This document shows positions 14,667 to 19,167 of a stretch of 19,167 nt of DNA, piece by piece. How positions within the stretch are numbered: the stretch's first letter is position 1; each line of letters opens with the position of its first letter. The position numbers and the translations under genes are program-made. Origin of the DNA: Candidatus Gastranaerophilales bacterium. Lineage in GTDB: Bacteria > Cyanobacteriota > Vampirovibrionia > Gastranaerophilales > Gastranaerophilaceae. The stretch covers positions 1-19,167 of the forward strand of contig CALURE010000013.1 in the NCBI GenBank assembly GCA_944323095.1, written 5' to 3'. Below the pieces are notes generated by a model. The model was not told the origin of the DNA and searched no databases. It saw only the letters and a list, made by a program, of their open reading frames with translations.

Positions 14667-17636
14667 ATGAAATGTCCCATATGTAAAAAAATTATTCCTG
14701 ACAATTCGCTTAAGTGTCCGTATTGCAAATCCCGTACAGGCTTAATTTGTAAAAATTGTAATACAATTAATTCAATTTTTGATTTCAAGTGTAAAAATTG
14801 CGGTACGGAAATTCTTAAACTCTGCCCGAATTGCAGCAGTGTCAATTTCCCGAATGCCGCAAAATGCAGAAAATGCAGCTATACTTTTAAACAAACACAG
14901 GATAATGATGACAGCGAAAACACTATTAAACTTGAATATCCGGCAAACCTTGTGTCCCAGCAAAGCGCTAAAAACATACTTGCTAAAGGGATAAAAAAAT
15001 CAGGTAAAAAAATTTTTTCACTCAGCGGAGACAAAGGCATCGGCAAAAGCCTTGTTCTAAAAGCTGTTATACATGAATTAAAAGATGAAAATTACATATG
15101 GCTTTACGGCAAATGTACACCAATAACACAAATTACTCCCGGCGGACTCATACAGGATATCCTGCTTAATATATTTAACCTGCCGAACTTCTGTCTTAAC
15201 AATTTGCAGTTTAAAAAAGATGCTTCAAAATTTTTTAAAAATGAATTTCAACAATTAAATAACAATGAAATTTTTGATCTGATAAATTTTTTATACCCTG
15301 CTCAGGACGGCAGGTTTGAAGATATTGTTGCAAATAAACATAAAACTTTTGATTTTTTAAATAAAATTTTTGATAAACTCACATCTGCCTCAAAGTTTGT
15401 AATTGCTGTTGATAATTTTGATTTTATTGACGGCTTTTCATACGAATTTATAACCAGATTTATCAAAAAAGAAAATATATGGCCTGATTTTAAATTACTT
15501 CTCATATATAACGAACCAAAACCCGCAAAGGGATATTTCTATTTTCCGGGTGAGAAAAACGATAAAATTTATCTGGATGTCGGAATTGCACCTCTTGAAT
15601 TCAAACAAATGCAGTCTCTTGTTGATTTGAAAACAAACAGGATTGAAGGATTTCCGCAGCTCAGCAGAGCAGAACTTGAAGAAATTTACAAAACAGGCAG
15701 AGGAAATCCCGCATATATTACCAATGCACTTGATTTATGTTTCGACTGCCAGCTCAGCGGCAGAGATTTTGAAATTTCAACTTCATTTGAAGGTCTGCTC
15801 GAATACAGACTCTCAATACTTTCAAAATTAAATCCGTCTGCCTATGATATACTGACAGCATCGGCAATTCTCGGAGATAAAATAAATATTAATCTAGTAA
15901 AAGAAGTTTTTGAAGCTGATGACAAAACTTTTAAAGACATACTTGTTTATCTGAAAAAAATGGATTATATAGCCCCCGTAAACGAAATATACTGCGAATT
16001 CAGCTCCATGCTTTTATGGGAAACAGTACTAAAAACAGCTAAACATACAAGAAATTACAATACAATTAATAAAAAACTTTTAAATTACCTGAACGATTTT
16101 ACCCTTAATTCACACGCTATTTTCGGCATTATCGCACAAAACCTTAAACAGCCTGAATTAGCACTTGATATCTGGACGAAAAATACAAAACTTGCTTCAT
16201 ATATAGGAGATTTAAACCTCTATGCAATTTCACAAAAACAGTCTCTTGCATTAATCAATGAATTTGATGAAGCTGAAACTTTGAAAATAAGATACAATAT
16301 TTCTGAACGTCTCGGCAAACTCTTAGCAAATTCAAATCCGGTTGAAGCAATCGAATATCTTCCCGATGCAATATCAAATGCCGCGGCAATAGGGGATTCC
16401 CCTAAAGAAATAGAGCTTCTGGCATATCTTTCTTCCTGCTGCCGCAAAACAGGAAATTACTTTGGAGAAGTTGAATGCGTAGATTCAGTGCTAAAAAAAG
16501 CTAAACCTGAAAATATACTTGAAATTGCTCTTTTAAAAACAACAAAACTGAATGCACTCCTAAATATCGGCAGCTGCGGACAAATTATAAATATGATTGA
16601 TAATGAAATTATGCCTGCACTTGACCAGTATTTTAAAAGAAAACCGGATCCGAATTCATATCAAACAGCTTTTGTTTATGAAACATGGCTTAAAACATAT
16701 CTTGTTCTTGCAAATGCTCTTGCATTGCAGGGAAATGACAGATCTTTTGAAATTTTAACAATCCTCTTTGACATAATTGAAAGAAATAATATACAAAATG
16801 AATTATTCATATGTAAATGCAAATTGACTCTCGCACTTGCAGACACCATGAAAGGTAATTTTGAAGCCTCAGAACAGATGCTTGAGGAAGTTTTAAAATC
16901 CTATCGGGAAAATGTCATGGACAACGAAACAATTCTGCGCTGGAACTTTATAAATATCATAAATAATTTCTTTAGAAAACGATACGACGGCATTCAGGAA
17001 GATTTGTTCCAGATAGTTACATTTGCAAACAACAACGGTGATAACTTTACAAAAAATATTTTAAAAACACTACTCGGCAAAATTTTTAAAGACAACAATA
17101 ACACCAAACAGGCAGTAGAAATTTATAACGACCAGATAGCATATTTTGCAAAAGAAAAAATGGCACTCGGAGCGCTTTTAACATGGTATTTAATATCTGA
17201 TGCAACACTAATTACAGACGGACCGAAAAATGCTATGGAAATCGCCGGACAGGCTCTTGAAGTTGCCCAAAATCCTAAAATAGATAACTATTTCTTTGCA
17301 GTGCTTTTAAGAATGACAATAGCTAAATGCGCAATTACTTTATCAGACTTTGAGACAGCAAAAATGGAGCTTGAAACAGCAATATTAACAGCTAAAAAAT
17401 TCAGTATGAACGACCTTCTGTCAAGGTTGTATATTCTCTACGGCAAATATTTTCAGGAAATAGGCCTGATAAATTCTCCGCAGAGAGAAAACTATCTTCA
17501 AGGAGCAAAAAAGATGTATGAAGAAGCCGAAAAAATCATCACCGGCATAACAAAGAATAAAAGTGTTAATACCGAGCTGCAAAAGGCAAAAGGAGTCTTA
17601 AAATCTTTCTGCAGAATAAACAGCATTCAATTGTAG
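14667..17636 (+). CDS. Triple zinc-ribbon, P-loop NTPase, TPR-like repeat protein
   Basis: This protein has 989 residues. It opens with six CxxC knuckles (Cys3/6, 17/20, 28/31, 42/45, 53/56, 67/70), enough for three zinc ribbons (DZANK-like). A STAND/AAA-type ATPase domain follows: Walker A GDKGIGKS at 121-128 and a Walker B-like strand 'FVIAVDNFDFID' with Asp249. A helical winged region comes next ('LSILSKLNPSAYDILTASAI'). From about 450 to the end it is all-helical, with TPR-like pairs (for example 'AMEIAGQALEVAQNP' and 'FETAKMELETAILTAKKF'). This is the plan of MalT/AfsR-like or cyclase-linked STAND regulators, but no DNA-binding or cyclase domain is visible. AGGA is 8 bases before the ATG. 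A link to the sigma-like protein's activity is inferred from operon position. Confidence 0.8.
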   Translation: MKCPICKKIIPDNSLKCPYCKSRTGLICKNCNTINSIFDFKCKNCGTEILKLCPNCSSVNFPNAAKCRKCSYTFKQTQDNDDSENTIKLEYPANLVSQQSAKNILAKGIKKSGKKIFSLSGDKGIGKSLVLKAVIHELKDENYIWLYGKCTPITQITPGGLIQDILLNIFNLPNFCLNNLQFKKDASKFFKNEFQQLNNNEIFDLINFLYPAQDGRFEDIVANKHKTFDFLNKIFDKLTSASKFVIAVDNFDFIDGFSYEFITRFIKKENIWPDFKLLLIYNEPKPAKGYFYFPGEKNDKIYLDVGIAPLEFKQMQSLVDLKTNRIEGFPQLSRAELEEIYKTGRGNPAYITNALDLCFDCQLSGRDFEISTSFEGLLEYRLSILSKLNPSAYDILTASAILGDKININLVKEVFEADDKTFKDILVYLKKMDYIAPVNEIYCEFSSMLLWETVLKTAKHTRNYNTINKKLLNYLNDFTLNSHAIFGIIAQNLKQPELALDIWTKNTKLASYIGDLNLYAISQKQSLALINEFDEAETLKIRYNISERLGKLLANSNPVEAIEYLPDAISNAAAIGDSPKEIELLAYLSSCCRKTGNYFGEVECVDSVLKKAKPENILEIALLKTTKLNALLNIGSCGQIINMIDNEIMPALDQYFKRKPDPNSYQTAFVYETWLKTYLVLANALALQGNDRSFEILTILFDIIERNNIQNELFICKCKLTLALADTMKGNFEASEQMLEEVLKSYRENVMDNETILRWNFINIINNFFRKRYDGIQEDLFQIVTFANNNGDNFTKNILKTLLGKIFKDNNNTKQAVEIYNDQIAYFAKEKMALGALLTWYLISDATLITDGPKNAMEIAGQALEVAQNPKIDNYFFAVLLRMTIAKCAITLSDFETAKMELETAILTAKKFSMNDLLSRLYILYGKYFQEIGLINSPQRENYLQGAKKMYEEAEKIITGITKNKSVNTELQKAKGVLKSFCRINSIQL

Positions 17637-17637
17637 T

Positions 17638-17862
17638 TTAAATATCAAAAATAAAAAGCTTGTAAAGCTCAATATCCAGAGCTTTTGCAATTGCACCGAC
17701 AGTTTCAACGGTAGGTGATTGTTCCCCGCGTTCTATTAAACTTATTGAACTTGAGCTAATGTTTGCCAACTCCGCAAGTTTCTCCTGAGAAAGGTTCTTT
17801 TTAAGCCTTTCTATTTTTAATTTCAAAGCAAATTTATACGTTACTGTATCTATTTTACTCAT
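17638..17862 (-). CDS. XRE-family transcriptional repressor
   Basis: A 74-residue Cro/C1-type regulator. The helix-turn-helix is 'LSQEKLAELANISSSSISLI' followed by 'ERGEQSPTVETVGAIAKALD', a textbook HTH_3 domain, with a short hydrophobic tail (LYKLFIFDI) that could help dimerise. It ends one base from the convergent 989-residue gene, with no room for a terminator. It diverges from a small gene across a 17-bp inverted-repeat operator. There is no Shine-Dalgarno; a TATACT box on its strand (17877-17872) ends only 9 bases before the ATG, so the message is probably leaderless and subject to self-repression. Confidence 0.88.
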   Translation of the reverse strand: MSKIDTVTYKFALKLKIERLKKNLSQEKLAELANISSSSISLIERGEQSPTVETVGAIAKALDIELYKLFIFDI

Positions 17863-17919
17863 AATATTGTTAGTATACTACTTGACAAATAAATTTACAG
17901 AGAGTATACTAATAATATT
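17863..17919 (+). promoter_or_regulatory. Inverted-repeat operator overlapping a consensus promoter
   Basis: Two 17-bp arms, 17863-17879 and 17903-17919, are inverted copies matching at 16 of 17 positions, each centred on AGTATACT. Between and over them is TTGACA (17882-17887), 17 bases, TATACT (17905-17910) for the rightward small gene. A third AGTATAC half-site lies at 17923-17929, before its ribosome site. The adjacent XRE protein is the obvious binder. Confidence 0.8.
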
Positions 17920-17938
17920 ATGAGTATACGGAGGTAAC

Positions 17939-18079
17939 ATGCTAGAAAAAATTTTAGAAAATGAAATTAGAAAAAGTCAATGGAAATTATTGCAAACATG
18001 CCAAATGAGTTCAAATATCAAATTGAATCAATTTGTGAAAATTGGGCAAGAACTCAGGTTATATCCTATTTTCAATTAA
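17939..18079 (+). CDS. Small ORF (46 aa) directly downstream of the operator promoter
   Basis: ATG 17939 follows GGAGG (17930-17934) and the TTGACA/TATACT promoter, so translation should begin here. The first 13 or so codons (MLEKILENEIRKS) look like ordinary protein. The remainder is less convincing, and another frame (17980-18153) reads better from there. The ORF is therefore probably the front part of a gene interrupted by a one-base change near the A-run at 17971-17975, or it uses frameshifting. No family recognised. Confidence 0.4.
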   Translation: MLEKILENEIRKSQWKLLQTCQMSSNIKLNQFVKIGQELRLYPIFN

Positions 18080-18153
18080 TGCTTGATTATTGCAAAGAAA
18101 GAGCAAAAACTTTACAAGGAGAATTAGATGAAGAAAAAAAGACCTCTTATTAA
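17980..18153 (+). CDS. Small ORF (57 aa) in the shifted frame, likely the rest of the same gene
   Basis: This frame starts at ATG 17980 and ends at TAA 18151-18153. The product is hydrophilic and helix-prone ('MLDYCKERAKTLQGELDEEK'). No ribosome site precedes the ATG and a stop lies just upstream in this frame (17968-17970). It would join smoothly to the ORF starting at 17939 if one base were inserted near 17971-17976, giving about 71 residues. Its last codons lie inside the terminator hairpin. No family recognised. Confidence 0.45.
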   Translation: MEIIANMPNEFKYQIESICENWARTQVISYFQLMLDYCKERAKTLQGELDEEKKTSY

Positions 18154-18165
18154 AAGAGGTCTTTT
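18137..18165. terminator. Bidirectional hairpin terminator
   Basis: AAAAGACCTCTT (18137-18148) and AAGAGGTCTTTT (18154-18165) form a perfect 12-bp stem with a 5-base loop. A T-run follows on the plus strand and seven T follow on the minus strand. It separates the small rightward gene from the convergent GGGtGRT gene and can serve both. The stop codon of the 57-codon frame lies in the loop. Confidence 0.85.
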
Positions 18166-18186
18166 ATAGTTTAAATAAAATTGGAA

Positions 18187-19167
18187 CTATTTACGTAGAG
18201 CACCATCAACAGCAACTGCAACAGCAACTGTTGCACCTACCATCGGGTTGTTGCCCATACCGATAATACCCATCATTTCTACGTGTGCAGGAACTGATGA
18301 TGAACCTGCAAATTGAGCATCACCGTGCATTCTGCCCATAGTATCAGTCATACCGTAAGAAGCAGGGCCTGCTGCAACGTTATCAGGGTGAAGAGTTCTT
18401 CCTGTACCGCCGCCTGATGCTACTGAGAAGTATTTTCTTCCGTTTTCCCAGCACCATTTTTTGTAAGTACCTGCTACAGGGTGTTGGAATCTTGTCGGGT
18501 TAGTTGAGTTACCTGTAATAGAAACGTCAACACCTTCTTTAATCATAATTGCAACGCCTTCTGATACATCATCAGCACCGTAGCATCTGATTTCACCTCT
18601 TTCACCTTCTGAAAATCTCTGTTCTTTAACTACTTTTAATTCACCTGTTTTGTAATCATATTTTGTTTCAACAGATGTAAAGCCGTTAATTCTAGAGATT
18701 AAGTAAGCAGCGTCTTTGCCTAAACCGTTCAAGATAACTCTCAAAGGATTTTTTCTTACTTTATTAGCGTTTCTTGCAATACCTATAGCACCTTCAGCAG
18801 CTGCGAAAGATTCGTGGCCTGCTAAGAAGCAGAAACATTGAGTTTCTTCTCTCAAAAGCATTGCAGCCAAATTACCGTGGCCGATACCAACTTTTCTTGT
18901 ATCGCCTACAGAACCAGGTACACAAAAAGCTTGCAAACCTTCACCAATCAAACTTGCAGCTTCTGCTGCGTCTTTAGCCTGTTTTTTAAGTGCAATAGCA
19001 GCACCTAAAGTATAAGCCCAAACAGCATTTTCAAACGCGATAGGCTGAATTCCTTTAACAATAGCTTCAACGTCAATACCGTTTGATTTGCAGAGTTCCT
19101 GAGCTTCTTCTAAAGATTTGAAGCCGTATTCAGGTAACAATTTATTCAATTTAGCCTGACGTCTGTC
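18187..19167 (-). CDS. GGGtGRT family protein (5' end beyond the window)
   Basis: This is a member of the highly conserved GGGtGRT family, named for a glycine-rich motif seen here as 'SVASGGGTGRTLHPDN'. Other conserved blocks are 'FCVPGSVGDTRKVGIGHGN', 'FLAGHESFAAAEGAIGIA', 'ILNGLGKDAAYLISRINGF' and 'ITGNSTNPTRFQHPVAGTYK'. The biochemical role is not established. A TTG at 19149 could serve as a start, but the frame stays open to the window edge (reading DRRQAK before it). Family members, as I recall them, carry a further N-terminal segment, so the true start is probably upstream of 19167. The gene ends just after the bidirectional terminator at 18137-18165. Confidence 0.93.
   Translation of the reverse strand, partial: DRRQAKLNKLLPEYGFKSLEEAQELCKSNGIDVEAIVKGIQPIAFENAVWAYTLGAAIALKKQAKDAAEAASLIGEGLQAFCVPGSVGDTRKVGIGHGNLAAMLLREETQCFCFLAGHESFAAAEGAIGIARNANKVRKNPLRVILNGLGKDAAYLISRINGFTSVETKYDYKTGELKVVKEQRFSEGERGEIRCYGADDVSEGVAIMIKEGVDVSITGNSTNPTRFQHPVAGTYKKWCWENGRKYFSVASGGGTGRTLHPDNVAAGPASYGMTDTMGRMHGDAQFAGSSSVPAHVEMMGIIGMGNNPMVGATVAVAVAVDGALRK

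Noticed and set aside
14772..14994. Open frames on both strands overlapping the zinc-ribbon region
   Set aside because: The CxxC-rich frame continues through a 989-residue protein with a P-loop; the alternatives are short and featureless.
1..19167. tRNA, rRNA, CRISPR arrays, insertion sequences
   Set aside because: Read through on both strands; no tRNA-like cloverleaf with conserved T-loop, no spaced direct-repeat array, no transposase fragment or terminal inverted repeats were seen.

Overview
The window is AT-rich and gene-dense and comes from a flagellated bacterium with two membranes (ExbD, a TonB-like C-terminal domain, a flagellar export gate). The best fit is a non-photosynthetic cyanobacterial relative, Gastranaerophilales/Melainabacteria. 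Three things point there: a protein opening with an 'NFRG' N-terminus of a kind I recall from that order; a protein whose N-terminus resembles the cyanobacterial DUF1822 family beside a sigma-like gene; and short, host-adapted gene lengths. This assignment is inference, not proof.

Layout. (1) 1-600: an ExbD/TolR proton-channel subunit, with a convergent 59-codon ORF overlapping its stop. (2) 667-4417 (+): promoter, ftsH, then two genes for shortened relatives of the corrinoid/iron-sulfur protein subunits (CdhD/AcsD-like and CdhE/AcsC-like). All three are joined by overlapping stops and starts; no CO dehydrogenase/acetyl-CoA synthase gene is visible. (3) 4432-4924: a small XRE repressor divergent from a 63-codon gene. 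(4) 4941-8919 (-): a flagellar operon in the order fliMN fusion, fliO, fliP, fliQ (with a long C-terminal extension), a secreted pilus-N-like protein, fliR. The fliMN gene carries a strong internal ribosome binding site and ATG that would make a separate 141-residue FliN. (5) 9045-10795: hemW and a membrane protein with Lys-Pro-Ala-Glu repeats, facing each other across a 30-bp palindromic terminator. (6) 10973-17636 (+): an unusual three-gene module. It holds a 1023-residue protein (DUF1822-like N-terminus, acidic region with ISFDDI-type motifs about every 25 residues, one membrane segment, TonB-like C-terminus), an ECF-sigma-like protein, and a 989-residue zinc-ribbon/P-loop/TPR protein. (7) 17638-18165: a second XRE repressor divergent from a small gene that appears split between two frames, with a textbook promoter buried in a 17-bp inverted-repeat operator. 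(8) 18187-19167 (-): a GGGtGRT-family protein whose 5' end runs off the window.

How the parts may work together. The flagellar block supplies the export gate (FliP, FliQ, FliR, FliO) and the C-ring (FliM/FliN). The 10973-17636 module has the topology of a transmembrane signalling device: a cytoplasmic sensor/scaffold arm beside a sigma factor, one membrane crossing, and a periplasmic TonB-type domain that an ExbB/ExbD motor could drive. That link is a hypothesis. Three genes (both XRE regulators and hemW) lack a Shine-Dalgarno and have -10-like boxes so close to the ATG that leaderless transcripts are likely.
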